Position numbers and translations under genes: made by a program. The notes beneath the pieces were generated by a model. That model had not been told where the DNA came from and did not search any database. It was given only the letters and a program-made list of their open reading frames with translations. From assembly GCA_026399515.1 (NCBI GenBank), contig JAPLQT010000041.1, positions 1 through 64,000 of the forward strand: a DNA stretch of 64,000 bases. Reading direction: 5' to 3'. Of the stretch, positions 26,089-34,763 are shown in pieces. Position 1 is the stretch's first letter; every line of letters begins with the position of its first letter. Source of the DNA: Pseudomonadota bacterium (GTDB lineage: Bacteria > Pseudomonadota > Gammaproteobacteria > Burkholderiales > Rhodocyclaceae).

Positions 26089-27591
26089 ATGAACCTTCGC
26101 CTCGTATATAAGCTGAGTACCATCGCCCTGTGCTGCCATGCCGCTTTTGCCTTGGCTGAGGGCGCTCCAGACCGTGAAATCGACGCCGGCCTCAAGCGGA
26201 TCGAGCATATCGTGGTGATCTATGCCGAAAATCGCAGCTTCGACAATCTGTATGGGCTGTTCCCGGGCGCCAACGGCATCAGCCGGGCGAAACAGGCGGA
26301 ATTTACCCAAACCGATCACGACGGCCGGATCCTTCCCCGTCTGCCCAAGGTCTGGAGCGACAAGGCTGGACTGATCAAAGGCGACCTGCCCAATCGCCCG
26401 TTCCGCCTCGATGAACCACCGTTCAACCAGGGACTGGACGTCAAGACGCCGGACTTGGTGCACCGCTACTATCAGAACATCGAACAGATCAACGGCGGCA
26501 AGCTGGATCGCTACGCCGCCCTGTCCGATGCCGGCGGGCTGACCATGAGCTATTACGACGGTTCCAAAATGCCGATGTGGAAGTATGCGAAGGAATACGT
26601 CCTGGCCGACAATTTCTTCATGGCGGCTTTCGGTGGCTCCTTTCTCAATCATTTCTGGCTGGTCTGCGCCTGCACGCCCTATTTTCCCGATGCGCCGGAC
26701 AAGCTCAAAGCACAACTGGGTCAAGACGGTAAGCTGAAACGGCACACGGAATCACCGGCCAGCGCCCTCGACGGTCCGCCGAAACTTTATGACAACGAAC
26801 TGACGCCCGACGGTTATGCGGTGAACACCATGCAGCCGCCCTACCAGCCCAGCCGCGTCCCGCCCGCACCCGGCGGCGATCCGCGCTACGCCGACGCGCA
26901 CGGACATCCGCTACCACCGCAGAACTTCACCACGATCGGCGATACGCTCTCGGCCAAGGGCGTCAGCTGGGCGTGGTACGCCGGCGCTTGGCAGACGGCG
27001 CTGGCCGACGGCATGCAGGCTTCCGATGCGCGTCGCCAAGTGATCTACAGCCGGAAGATGCCCAGCCTCGAAGCGCACCATCAGCCGCTCAATTATTTCG
27101 CCCGCTTCGCTCCCGGCACGCCGGATCGCGAAAGGCACCTCAAGGACGGCAGCGAGTTTATCAAGGCGATCGAATCCGGCAAGCTGCCCCAGGTGGCGTT
27201 CTACAAACCTGAAAGCAGCCTGAACGAACATCCTGGATATGCCGACGTACTGTCTGGCGACGCCCATATCGCCCAGCTGATAGCCAAGCTGCAAGCGAGC
27301 CCGGCGTGGGCCAAGACCGCGATCATCGTCACCTACGACGAGAACGGCGGCCTATGGGATCACGTGCCGCCGCCCGCGGGGGAAGGCTGGAGCGACCGCT
27401 GGGGGCCGGGAACGCGGATTCCGGCGATCATCATTTCGCCTTTTGCGAAGCGAGGCTACATCGACTCGACGCCCTACGACACCACTTCGATCCTGAAATT
27501 CATCACTCGCCGCTTCGGACTGGAACCCTTGCCCGGCGTGCGTAAGAATGCGGGGGATATGGTCAACGCCTTCGATTTCGGCAGGCGTTGA
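26089..27591 (+). CDS. Exported AcpA-type phosphoesterase (phospholipase C / acid phosphatase superfamily)
   Basis: A 500-residue periplasmic or secreted phosphoesterase of the family that includes Francisella AcpA and Pseudomonas phospholipases C. The signal peptide is about residues 1-22 (LSTIALCCHAAFALAEG). The core starts with IEHIVVIYAENRSFDNLYG, whose Glu-Asn binds metal. AAFGGSFLNHFWL supplies the serine nucleophile expected by analogy with AcpA, and YDENGGLWDHVPPP and GPGTRIPAIIISPF are further family blocks. ATG 26089 is chosen because the signal peptide starts there; the upstream reading crosses the repeat spacer and the MFS start. Substrate (phosphomonoester or phospholipid) is undecided. 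Confidence 0.86.
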   Translation: MNLRLVYKLSTIALCCHAAFALAEGAPDREIDAGLKRIEHIVVIYAENRSFDNLYGLFPGANGISRAKQAEFTQTDHDGRILPRLPKVWSDKAGLIKGDLPNRPFRLDEPPFNQGLDVKTPDLVHRYYQNIEQINGGKLDRYAALSDAGGLTMSYYDGSKMPMWKYAKEYVLADNFFMAAFGGSFLNHFWLVCACTPYFPDAPDKLKAQLGQDGKLKRHTESPASALDGPPKLYDNELTPDGYAVNTMQPPYQPSRVPPAPGGDPRYADAHGHPLPPQNFTTIGDTLSAKGVSWAWYAGAWQTALADGMQASDARRQVIYSRKMPSLEAHHQPLNYFARFAPGTPDRERHLKDGSEFIKAIESGKLPQVAFYKPESSLNEHPGYADVLSGDAHIAQLIAKLQASPAWAKTAIIVTYDENGGLWDHVPPPAGEGWSDRWGPGTRIPAIIISPFAKRGYIDSTPYDTTSILKFITRRFGLEPLPGVRKNAGDMVNAFDFGRR

Positions 27592-27693
27592 ACGCAGTCT
27601 CAATAACCAACCGAGGTGCCAGTCGAAATTGACTCCGCCTCAACGCCAGGCTGGCCGTTGATTCAAATCGAATGCGGCCGCTTTGATTCTTCC

Positions 27694-28464
27694 TCAGCGC
27701 TTTTTCTGAACGACCATGAATAGTCGTCGGAACGGGAATAGTGTCTTTCCATCCGGTTGCGGTGGATACGCCAATTCGACGCGCCCGGCATAATCCTCTT
27801 CAAACGCCAAACGCTCGGATATATCGAGTGGATCAAGAAACTGCTTCAACCATGTTCCTTTGGTCCATTCCTTGACCGGATTTTTCCCGTCCAGCACTTG
27901 CAGGTATTCGGTTTCCCAAATATCGATGCTTGAGGCACTCGGAGCGAGCAGTTCGTAGTAAAAAATCGGATCACCGACAGGCGCTGGACGCAGAAGATGT
28001 TCGAGCCTTGAGCGCCAATGGCCACCGCGTATGGTTTCAGCAATGAGTGTATGCGAGGGGGCGCCGAAGTTTCTCGGCATTTGAACGGCGAGCGTCCCGC
28101 CAGGCGCCAGAAACGCCATCAATTTTGGAAACAAGTCCGCGTGGTCGGGAAGCCAGTGCAAGGCCGCGTTGGAGAAGATTAGATCGGCTGGTTGCTCGGG
28201 AACCCACTGGGCAATGCTTTGTTGTTGCCATGTGATGAGGGGCTGCTCCTTCGCCGCTCGGCCCAGCATTTCTTCCGAATCGTCGATGCCTGTGACCTTG
28301 GCGAGGTTCCAGCGCAAGGCAAGCAATTGGGTTCCGTTACCGGTGCCGCAACCGAGGTCATAGACAAGCTGCGGATCCTCGGCATCGATGCGTGCCAGCA
28401 GATCCTGGGCCGGACGAAATCTCGGCTGGGCGAATTTCAGATACTGACTCGGATTCCACGCCAT
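27694..28464 (-). CDS. tam: Trans-aconitate methyltransferase-like SAM methyltransferase
   Basis: A 256-residue class I methyltransferase. The SAM motif is VYDLGCGTGNGTQLL, and the start MAWNPSQYLKFAQPRFRPAQDLL is highly typical of Tam, which methylates trans-aconitate, an inhibitor of aconitase. FSNAALHWLPDH and the C-terminal FPFRRLFMV also match. The upstream ATG at 28485 would add seven residues; ATG 28464 is preferred by family alignment. The gene is monocistronic and downstream of, but separate from, the ABC transporter operon. Confidence 0.88.
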   Translation of the reverse strand: MAWNPSQYLKFAQPRFRPAQDLLARIDAEDPQLVYDLGCGTGNGTQLLALRWNLAKVTGIDDSEEMLGRAAKEQPLITWQQQSIAQWVPEQPADLIFSNAALHWLPDHADLFPKLMAFLAPGGTLAVQMPRNFGAPSHTLIAETIRGGHWRSRLEHLLRPAPVGDPIFYYELLAPSASSIDIWETEYLQVLDGKNPVKEWTKGTWLKQFLDPLDISERLAFEEDYAGRVELAYPPQPDGKTLFPFRRLFMVVQKKR

Positions 28465-28545
28465 CGATGGCTCCTGTAAGGACAAGGACCTTGTTGATTC
28501 ACGAAACTCCCATCATAGAGTTTCTCAGTCAGCGGCACTGAAGGC

Positions 28546-29322
28546 CTACAAGTTATCGAGAAATTCGACCAAGGCGCGAATCACCGCTTCCGGCTGATCC
28601 TTGTGAGCCGAATGGCGGCAATCGGCAAGCTTCAGCAGGGAGACGTCAGACGAATTGAGCGCTTGTGTAGCAATCGCATCGATCTGCGCCAGGCTGCCGT
28701 ATTCGTCGTCCTCGCCCTGGATGGCGAGTATCGGACAGCGTATAACCGGCAGATAGGACTCGATGTTCCAGGCGCGAAAATCGGGATGCAGCCAGATGTC
28801 GTTCCAGCCCCAGAAAGTCTTCGCCGCATCGCGATGATAGCGTGACAGCTTCTGCAACAACTCGGTGTTGAGCGCCGCGGTCTTGGCCGCCTCAATGCTG
28901 GCGATCGAGATGTCTTCGACGAAGCAGTGCGGCGCCATGACCACCAGACCCGCCAGCGGATGGCCGCTGCCCGCGTGGATCAAGGCGATCGAAGCGCCGT
29001 CGCTGTGGCCGACAAGCACCGGCTGGCAGATTTCCAGGGCGGCCAGCAAATCCGGCAGGACCTCTTGCGCTTCGCGGTGCATGTAGTCGGTGCCGAAGGG
29101 CGCGGCGAGGACATCCGACTGGCCGTAGCCGTAACGCGAATAGACGAGGCTGCGGCAGCCGGTCGCCTGCGCCACGCGGGCAGGAAAGTCGCGCCACATC
29201 GCCACGCTGCCCAGTCCCTCATGGAGGAACACCAGGGTCGGACGATTCAGTTGACGCGCCGGGTGCAGTACGCATTCGAGCCTGTGGCCGCCGGCATTTA
29301 CGAAAAGGGTCACAGCCGACAT
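28546..29322 (-). CDS. Alpha/beta hydrolase at the end of the ABC importer operon
   Basis: A 258-residue alpha/beta hydrolase. Motifs are LVFLHEGLGSVAMWRDFP near the oxyanion hole, the nucleophile elbow VGHSDGASIAL (serine in GHSDG), ILAIQGEDDEYG for the acid and CRHSAHKD for the histidine. Its ATG overlaps the livF-like stop by one base (TGATG), so it is translationally coupled to the importer. That context suggests an ester or thioester of the imported compound as substrate, but this is inference. Upstream in-frame codons to 29844 run antiparallel through livF and are not coding. Confidence 0.85.
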   Translation of the reverse strand: MSAVTLFVNAGGHRLECVLHPARQLNRPTLVFLHEGLGSVAMWRDFPARVAQATGCRSLVYSRYGYGQSDVLAAPFGTDYMHREAQEVLPDLLAALEICQPVLVGHSDGASIALIHAGSGHPLAGLVVMAPHCFVEDISIASIEAAKTAALNTELLQKLSRYHRDAAKTFWGWNDIWLHPDFRAWNIESYLPVIRCPILAIQGEDDEYGSLAQIDAIATQALNSSDVSLLKLADCRHSAHKDQPEAVIRALVEFLDNL

Positions 29323-30041
29323 CACACGCCCAGGTATTTCTGCACGATCTCGCCGGTCAGCTTGTCGGACGCATCGTCGAACACCACCGTACCCTTGATC
29401 ATCACCACGCAGCGGTCGGCCAGGTCCATCACGGCGGCATAATTCTTGTCCACGATCACGGTTGCAATGCCCGAGCCGCGGATGTCGCCGATGATCCGCC
29501 AGATATCCCGGGCGATCAGCGGCGCCAGGCCCTCGGTCGCTTCGTCGAGAATCAAGAGGTCCGGGTTGGTCAACAAGGCGCGGCCGATGGTGAGCATCTG
29601 TTGCTCCCCTCCCGAGAGTTGCCCGCCGCCGTGATCCAGGCGCTCCGCCAGGCGAGGGAAAGTCTCCAGGACGCGCTGGTAAGTCCACTCGCGTCGGCCA
29701 TCCACACCTTCGCGTGCCGCCATCAGGAGGTTTTCCTTGACCGTAAGGTTGGGGAAAATGCCGCGCCCTTCCGGGACATAAGCCACGCCCAGGCGGGCGA
29801 TGCGGTGCGGCGCCGATTCGGTGACATCCTCGCCGCGCAAGCATACCTTGCCCTGGCGCGGTCTCACGTGTCCCAGCATGGAACGGATCAGAGTGGTCTT
29901 GCCCATGCCATTGCGGCCCATCAGGCCGACGGCCTCGCCTTTGCCGATACGGAAATCGACGCCGTGCAGGATGTGGCTCACGCCATAATAAGTATGGATG
30001 CAGGTGGCTTCCAACAAGGGCTCAGCCATTGAAGCCTCCAT
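29322..30041 (-). CDS. livF: Branched-chain amino acid/aromatic acid ABC transporter, ATPase (LivF-like)
   Basis: A 239-residue ATPase of the HAAT importer class. Walker A is GLMGRNGMGKTTLIRS, the signature is LSGGEQQML, Walker B is LLILDEATEGLAP, and the His-switch position reads VIVDKNY, where lysine takes the place of the usual histidine, a known LivF feature. It energises uptake together with the LivG-like ATPase. The 5' end overlaps livG by 20 bases; a second in-frame ATG lies four codons downstream. Confidence 0.92.
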   Translation of the reverse strand: MEASMAEPLLEATCIHTYYGVSHILHGVDFRIGKGEAVGLMGRNGMGKTTLIRSMLGHVRPRQGKVCLRGEDVTESAPHRIARLGVAYVPEGRGIFPNLTVKENLLMAAREGVDGRREWTYQRVLETFPRLAERLDHGGGQLSGGEQQMLTIGRALLTNPDLLILDEATEGLAPLIARDIWRIIGDIRGSGIATVIVDKNYAAVMDLADRCVVMIKGTVVFDDASDKLTGEIVQKYLGV

Positions 30042-30801
30042 GCGCGTCGCCCAGATAGGCCTGCTGCACCTTCAGGCTGGCGCGAATTTCCGCCGGCGCT
30101 CCCGATTCGATCACCTCGCCGTTCACCATCACCGTCAGGCAATGGGCGACGGCGAACACCGCATCCATGTCGTGCTCGATCAGCATGATGGCGTGAGCGG
30201 GTGTGAGCTGGCGGATCAATTCGATGATGCGCTGCGATTCCTGCGGCCCCATGCCGGCCAGGGGTTCGTCCAGCAACAGGACGCGCGGCTGGGTCTCCAG
30301 GCACATGGCGATCTCCAACTGGCGCTGCTCGCCGTGGGAAAGCGCCGCGGCCGGCATCTCGCTGCGCTCGCTGAGTCCCGCCGCCTGCAAAGAACGCTCG
30401 GCAATTGCGTTGACATCGGCATATCGGTCGGCGCCACGGAATATCCGCCAGGCGCGCGGCAGCCTCGATTGGGCGGCGAGGCGGCAATTCTCGAAGGCCG
30501 TGAAAGGCAGGAAGATGTTGGTTTTCTGATAGCTGCGGCCGATGCCGAGTCTGGCGATGCGGTCGGACTTCATCCCGGCAAGATTGTGCCGGACTTGCGC
30601 CTCGTCGAGGTAGTGGATCACACCCGCACTGGGCGGCAAGTCGCCCGAAAGCAGGTTGGTCAGGGTTGACTTCCCGGCGCCATTCGGGCCGATCACCGCA
30701 TGCACCTGACCGACATGCAATTCCAGCGTAACCTCGCTGACGGCGGTCAGGCCGCCAAAGCGCTTGGTCAGGCTTTCCGCACGGAGTATGGCTTCACTCA
30801 T
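30022..30801 (-). CDS. livG: ABC transporter ATPase (LivG-like)
   Basis: A 259-residue ATPase pairing with the LivF-like subunit. Walker A is AVIGPNGAGKSTLTN, the signature region LSHGEQRQLEIAM, Walker B VLLLDEPLAGMGP and the switch histidine is in MLIEHDMDAVF. The C-terminal extension of LivG proteins (QQAYLGDAHGG) is present. It overlaps the permease gene by eight bases, so the operon is tightly packed. Confidence 0.92.
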   Translation of the reverse strand: MSEAILRAESLTKRFGGLTAVSEVTLELHVGQVHAVIGPNGAGKSTLTNLLSGDLPPSAGVIHYLDEAQVRHNLAGMKSDRIARLGIGRSYQKTNIFLPFTAFENCRLAAQSRLPRAWRIFRGADRYADVNAIAERSLQAAGLSERSEMPAAALSHGEQRQLEIAMCLETQPRVLLLDEPLAGMGPQESQRIIELIRQLTPAHAIMLIEHDMDAVFAVAHCLTVMVNGEVIESGAPAEIRASLKVQQAYLGDAHGGFNG

Positions 30802-31786
30802 CGACAGATTTCGCCTTGCCAGTGAAATAGCCTGCCACGCCCATGAGCCCCATCAAACCCCTTGGCAGCAGCAATGCCACGCCGATGATGAACAAGCCCA
30901 TGGCCAGTTGCCAATGCTTGGCGACAGCGCCGAACCAGGACTGATTGGAGAGCACCTCCTGCAACAGGATGAATGCGAAGGCACCCAGGGCCGCGCCATG
31001 CACGCTGCCCATGCCACCGAGAATGACCATCATCAGTACGCCGCCCGATGTATGCCATCCGAGTATCTCCGGATTGACGAAACCGAACTGCGCGGCGGCA
31101 AGGTAGCCGGCCAGACCGGCCAGCGTGCCGGACAGCATATAGCTCGCCAGCTTGTAGCGGAAGGTGGGGAAACCCAGCGCCTGCAGACGGTGCTCGTTGG
31201 TCTTGATGCCGACCAATGCGCGGCCGAAGTTGGAATCCAGCACGCGCCGCAGGAACAGGTACACCACCGCCATCAGGCCCAGCACGAACCAGAAGAAGAC
31301 GCTGCGGTCTTCCAGGTCGAGCAAGGTGGTCTCGCCGATTTTCACCAGCGGCTTGGCGTAGATGTAGATGCCGTCGGAACCGCCGCCTATGGGTGTGTCG
31401 TGGAACACGAAGAACAGCATCTGTGCGAAGGCCAGCGTCACCATGATGAAATAGACGCCGCTGGTGCGCAGCACCAGCAAGCCGGTGAGCAGCGCAAACG
31501 CGGCGCAGGCAGCCATCGCCAACGGCAGCGTGGTCCACAGACTGGCGGGCTCGTATTGCGGCGCCACCCGCGCCAGGACATAGCCGGCCAATCCGTAAAA
31601 TGCCGCGTGGCCAAGGCTGACCAGGCCCGTGTATCCCACCAGCAGATCGAGGCTCATGGCGAAGATCGCCATGATCATCACCTTGGTAAGCAACTGGATG
31701 TAGAAGGTTTCGCCCACCAGCGGAAAAACCGCCAGCAGCAGCGTCAGCAAGACGAGAGGTAGGAGCACAGCCCGCTTGGTTCTCAT
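30794..31786 (-). CDS. livM: ABC transporter permease (LivM-like)
   Basis: A 330-residue inner-membrane permease with about nine helices. LivM features are MAIFAMSLDLLVGYTGLVSLGHAAFYG, the coupling region NFGRALVGIKTNEHRLQALGF, and MMVILGGMGSVHGAALGA. It forms the translocation pore with the LivH-like subunit, whose stop lies one base upstream of this start. Confidence 0.92.
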   Translation of the reverse strand: MRTKRAVLLPLVLLTLLLAVFPLVGETFYIQLLTKVMIMAIFAMSLDLLVGYTGLVSLGHAAFYGLAGYVLARVAPQYEPASLWTTLPLAMAACAAFALLTGLLVLRTSGVYFIMVTLAFAQMLFFVFHDTPIGGGSDGIYIYAKPLVKIGETTLLDLEDRSVFFWFVLGLMAVVYLFLRRVLDSNFGRALVGIKTNEHRLQALGFPTFRYKLASYMLSGTLAGLAGYLAAAQFGFVNPEILGWHTSGGVLMMVILGGMGSVHGAALGAFAFILLQEVLSNQSWFGAVAKHWQLAMGLFIIGVALLLPRGLMGLMGVAGYFTGKAKSVDE

Positions 31787-31787
31787 T

Positions 31788-32654
31788 CTAGATCCGCTTG
31801 AACAGGCCTTCGGGGCGCCACAGCAAGACCAACGCCATCAGCAGGTAGGTGGATACGCCAGCGTATTCAGGCAGCAGGACTTTGCCGAAAGTATCGGTCA
31901 GTCCGATCAGCACCGATGCCAGCAGGGCGCCCCACACCGAGCCGATGCCGCCGATCACCACGACGACGAAACAGATGATCAGCACCTGCGCCCCCATGTT
32001 CGGATACACCGACGACACCGGCGCCGCAATCATGCCGGCAAAAGCCGCCAGCGCCACGCCCAAGGCGAAGATCAGCGTGTATAAGAGCTTGATGTTGATG
32101 CCCAGCGCCTGGACCATTTCGCGGTTGGTCGAGCCGGCCCGGATCATCATGCCCAGCCGGGTCTTCTGGATCAGCCAGTAGAGGCCGCCGGCGAGCACCA
32201 GGCAGATCACCGAAATGGCCAGGCGATAGATCGGGTAGGACAAGTTGTCGGTCAGCGGTATCGAGCCCGCGAGCAAGGCCGGCACGGCCACGCCATGCAC
32301 GTCGTCTCCCCAGACGAGCGAGCGCAGTTCCTCGAATACCAGGATCAGCCCGTAGGTCATCAGCACCTGGTAGAGATGGTCGCGCGCATACAAATAGCGG
32401 AACAGCAACCATTCCAGCAGCATGCCCAGCAGCACCGTCAGAGGGATGCCGAGCAGGATGGCCAGCGCCAGGTTGCCGGTCATGCTGGCAAGGGACCAGG
32501 CGATGTAGGCGCCGATCATGTAGAAGCTGCCATGGGCCAGGTTGATGATGCCCATGATGCCGAAAATCAGCGTCAGGCCGCAGGCCACCAGGAACAGCAG
32601 CAGGCCGTATTGCAGGCCGTTGAGGAGCTGGATGAAGAAGAAGGCCGTATCCAT
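31788..32654 (-). CDS. livH: ABC transporter permease (LivH-like)
   Basis: A 288-residue permease with about eight helices. Family features are LNGLQYGLLLFLVACGLTLIFGIMGIINLAHG and, near the C-terminus, GGIGSVWGALLASVLIGL. ATG 32654 is chosen because homologues begin at this LLNGLQYG segment. The frame upstream runs through a hairpin-rich spacer and into the binding-protein gene and encodes arginine-rich nonsense. It is separated from the binding-protein gene by 170 bases. Confidence 0.92.
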   Translation of the reverse strand: MDTAFFFIQLLNGLQYGLLLFLVACGLTLIFGIMGIINLAHGSFYMIGAYIAWSLASMTGNLALAILLGIPLTVLLGMLLEWLLFRYLYARDHLYQVLMTYGLILVFEELRSLVWGDDVHGVAVPALLAGSIPLTDNLSYPIYRLAISVICLVLAGGLYWLIQKTRLGMMIRAGSTNREMVQALGINIKLLYTLIFALGVALAAFAGMIAAPVSSVYPNMGAQVLIICFVVVVIGGIGSVWGALLASVLIGLTDTFGKVLLPEYAGVSTYLLMALVLLWRPEGLFKRI

Positions 32655-32694
32655 GGGGCGGGTTTCTTCGGAGTCCCGGTTATGGGGGATCAAT

Positions 32695-32754
32695 AAGGGG
32701 GCTTGCCCCCTTGTTCCTGCTCGGGGGATAAACAAGGGGAGTTCTCCCCTTGTT
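32695..32754 (-). repeat. Two tandem hairpins between the binding-protein and permease genes
   Basis: Hairpin A has arms AAGGGGGC/GCCCCCTT (32695-32702 and 32705-32712). Hairpin B is a perfect 11-pair stem AACAAGGGGAG/CTCCCCTTGTT (32731-32741 and 32744-32754). Both have two-base loops on paper, and their flanks are similar, so B looks like a diverged copy of A. Neither is followed by a proper T run. They probably protect the binding-protein mRNA end or partly terminate transcription, giving more binding protein than permease. Confidence 0.65.
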
Positions 32755-32823
32755 CGTGCCAGTTGCTTTTGCCGGCGACGCCGCCTCCCCTTCCTGCTCT
32801 GCTTCCGGCTCGCCCGGCCTGCC

Positions 32824-34032
32824 TTACGCCTTGCAGCCGCGTGCCGGATCGGCGAGGGCCTTCCAGGCGACATTCACAACCTTGTTCTCCTTGCCGACCA
32901 CCCTGCGCAAATACATGTCCTGCACCGGGTTGTGCGACTTGGACAACGTCCATTGGCCGCGTGGGCTGTCGATCTTGGCGGATTCCATGGCCTTGATGAG
33001 GCCTGCCTTGTTGTTCATATCGCCCTTCACCGCCTCCAGGCCGGCCGCAAGCAATTGACCCGCATCGTAACCCTGCACCGCATACACGTCGGGTTGCAGC
33101 TTGTAGGCCTTGACATAGGCCAGGCGGAAAGCGTTGTCCTTCTTGGTGTTCAGTCCGTCCGCGTAGTGCAGCGTGGTTTCGACGCCTTCGGCGGCATCGC
33201 CCACGGCATCCAGCACGCCGTCGGTGAGGAAGCCCGATCCATAGAGCGGAATCTTGCCCTTGAGGCCGGCCGCCTGATAGTCCTTGAGAAACTTGGCCGC
33301 ACCGCCGCCGGCAAAGAAGGCAACGACCGCATCCGGTTTGATATTGGCGATTTCGGTCAACAACGCCTGGAACTCGACTTGAGGGAAGGGCAGGTAAAGT
33401 TCCTTCACCAGCTTGCCGCCCTCCTTCTCGAAGCCTTCCTTGAAACCGACCATCATCTGCTCGCCGGCGGCATACTTCCAGGTGATGAATACGGCGGTCT
33501 TGTGTCCCTTGGCCTTCATCACCTTGCCCAGGGCATGGGTGGTCTGCCAGTTGGAGAACGAGGTGCGGAAGATGTTCGGCGCGCACAACGCACCGGTGAC
33601 GTCGTCGGCGCCGGCGTTGGGATTGATCCACAGCGTACCGGACTCCCTGACCACCTTGGCGATGCCCATCGCCACGCCCGAGTGCACCGTGCCGATGATG
33701 ACTTCGGCCTTGTCGCGCTGCACCAGCTTGTTGGCGTTTTCGGCCGCCTTTGGTGGATCCGACTCGTCATCGACCTTGAAAAATTCGAGCTCACGGCCGG
33801 CGAATTTCCCGCCGCGTTCGGCCAGGGCCAGGCGAAACCCGTTCTCGATGGCCACGCCGAGCTGGGTATAGGTGCCGGTGTAAGGCAGCATCAGGCCGAC
33901 CCGAATCTTGGCGGCAACCCCTTGTGCCTGGGCCAGCGATACCGGCAGCAGCGCTCCCGCGACGCTCGCTCCGGAAAACGCGGCTAATGCGGCGCTGCTT
34001 TTCAGGAAATCCCGACGGTTGTAGTCAGACAT
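32824..34032 (-). CDS. ABC transporter substrate-binding protein (LivK/aromatic-acid type)
   Basis: A 402-residue periplasmic binding protein of the Peripla_BP_6 group. The N-terminus NRRDFLKSSAALAAFSGA is a twin-arginine-type signal, with processing expected near SLAQAQG (about 36). The fold begins with IRVGLMLPYTGTYTQLG. Related proteins bind branched-chain amino acids or aromatic acids. Location beside a MarR regulator and an aldehyde oxidoreductase favours an aromatic or acyl ligand, but the ligand pocket cannot be read reliably. It is the first gene of the leftward importer operon, with a GAGGAGAACGAG ribosome site. Confidence 0.9.
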   Translation of the reverse strand: MSDYNRRDFLKSSAALAAFSGASVAGALLPVSLAQAQGVAAKIRVGLMLPYTGTYTQLGVAIENGFRLALAERGGKFAGRELEFFKVDDESDPPKAAENANKLVQRDKAEVIIGTVHSGVAMGIAKVVRESGTLWINPNAGADDVTGALCAPNIFRTSFSNWQTTHALGKVMKAKGHKTAVFITWKYAAGEQMMVGFKEGFEKEGGKLVKELYLPFPQVEFQALLTEIANIKPDAVVAFFAGGGAAKFLKDYQAAGLKGKIPLYGSGFLTDGVLDAVGDAAEGVETTLHYADGLNTKKDNAFRLAYVKAYKLQPDVYAVQGYDAGQLLAAGLEAVKGDMNNKAGLIKAMESAKIDSPRGQWTLSKSHNPVQDMYLRRVVGKENKVVNVAWKALADPARGCKA

Positions 34033-34169
34033 CTCGTTCTCCTCGCTTTAGGTTTAAATAGTTATCGTCTGCGCTGCTTGGTGACGGTCGCAAAATCATA
34101 ACCTATTTGTATCAATTCAGTTTAGATCCTAGGTTTGGAGATCGGCATAGTTGCAACCAATTGACACAG

Positions 34170-34213
34170 ATCAAGCTTGTTAGATGACAAACTGTTTGAT
34201 ATCCAATTATAAT
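34170..34213 (+). promoter_or_regulatory. marR promoter with overlapping palindrome
   Basis: ATGACA (34184-34189), an 18-base spacer and TATAAT (34208-34213) make a good promoter for the MarR gene. An imperfect palindrome, ATCAAGCTTGT to ACAAACTGTTTGAT around 34170-34200, covers the -35 box and is a candidate MarR operator controlling both divergent units. The 240-base spacer is notably AT-rich and repeats CAATT four times. Confidence 0.55.
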
Positions 34214-34274
34214 CTCGCAGTCGTTTGCGGCAGCGCAAAGACGCCGGATGCAATCCAATTGAGGCGATATAGAA

Positions 34275-34736
34275 ATGACACATAGACTTAGGGAGCCAGG
34301 CAGTGAAATCGACTTCGGCCACCTCCCCGATCTCATCGGCTACCAGTTGCGCCTGGCGCAAATTGCGATCTTCCGCGATTTCGCGCTGACCCTGGGCGAA
34401 CTCGATATCACCCCGGGCTTGTTCGGGGTGCTGACCATCATCGAAGCCAACCCCGGACTGAAGCAAACCGAGTTGGCCAAGGCGACACATCTGGACCGCT
34501 CCACGGTCGTCTCGGTGATCGATAACCTGGAGCGTCGCGTCCTGGTCGAGCGGCGTGCCGCAGCAAGCGATCGGCGCTCGAATTCCCTGCACCTCACGGC
34601 CGAAGGCAAAACCCTGTTGAAGAAACTCAAGAAGCTGGTCGCCGAACACGAACAACGCATCAAGGGCAATCTGAGCGAAGCCGAGCAGGCGACGCTGATC
34701 CGCCTGATGCGCAAAATCCTGCCGGAGCATCGTTAA
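34275..34736 (+). CDS. MarR-family transcriptional regulator
   Basis: A 153-residue winged-helix regulator. The DNA-binding core is LKQTELAKATHLDRSTVVSVIDNLE with the wing AAASDRRSNSLHLT, flanked by dimerisation helices. MarR proteins of this type (BadR, HbaR-like neighbours, PaaX-independent aromatic regulators) often release DNA when bound by an aromatic acid or CoA thioester. Position supports control of the divergent importer and of the downstream oxidoreductase, 27 bases away. The effector is unknown. Confidence 0.88.
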   Translation: MTHRLREPGSEIDFGHLPDLIGYQLRLAQIAIFRDFALTLGELDITPGLFGVLTIIEANPGLKQTELAKATHLDRSTVVSVIDNLERRVLVERRAAASDRRSNSLHLTAEGKTLLKKLKKLVAEHEQRIKGNLSEAEQATLIRLMRKILPEHR

Positions 34737-34763
34737 TCGCAGCGAATGTTAGGAGAATCGAAC

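Noticed and set aside
29323-29844. N-terminal extension of the alpha/beta hydrolase gene
   Set aside because: The extra codons run through livF in another frame and give Arg/Pro-rich sequence; ATG 29322 coupled to the livF stop is the real start.
32655-32873. N-terminal extension of the LivH-like permease
   Set aside because: It crosses the tandem hairpins and the end of the binding-protein gene and encodes an Arg-rich stretch; homologues begin at ATG 32654.
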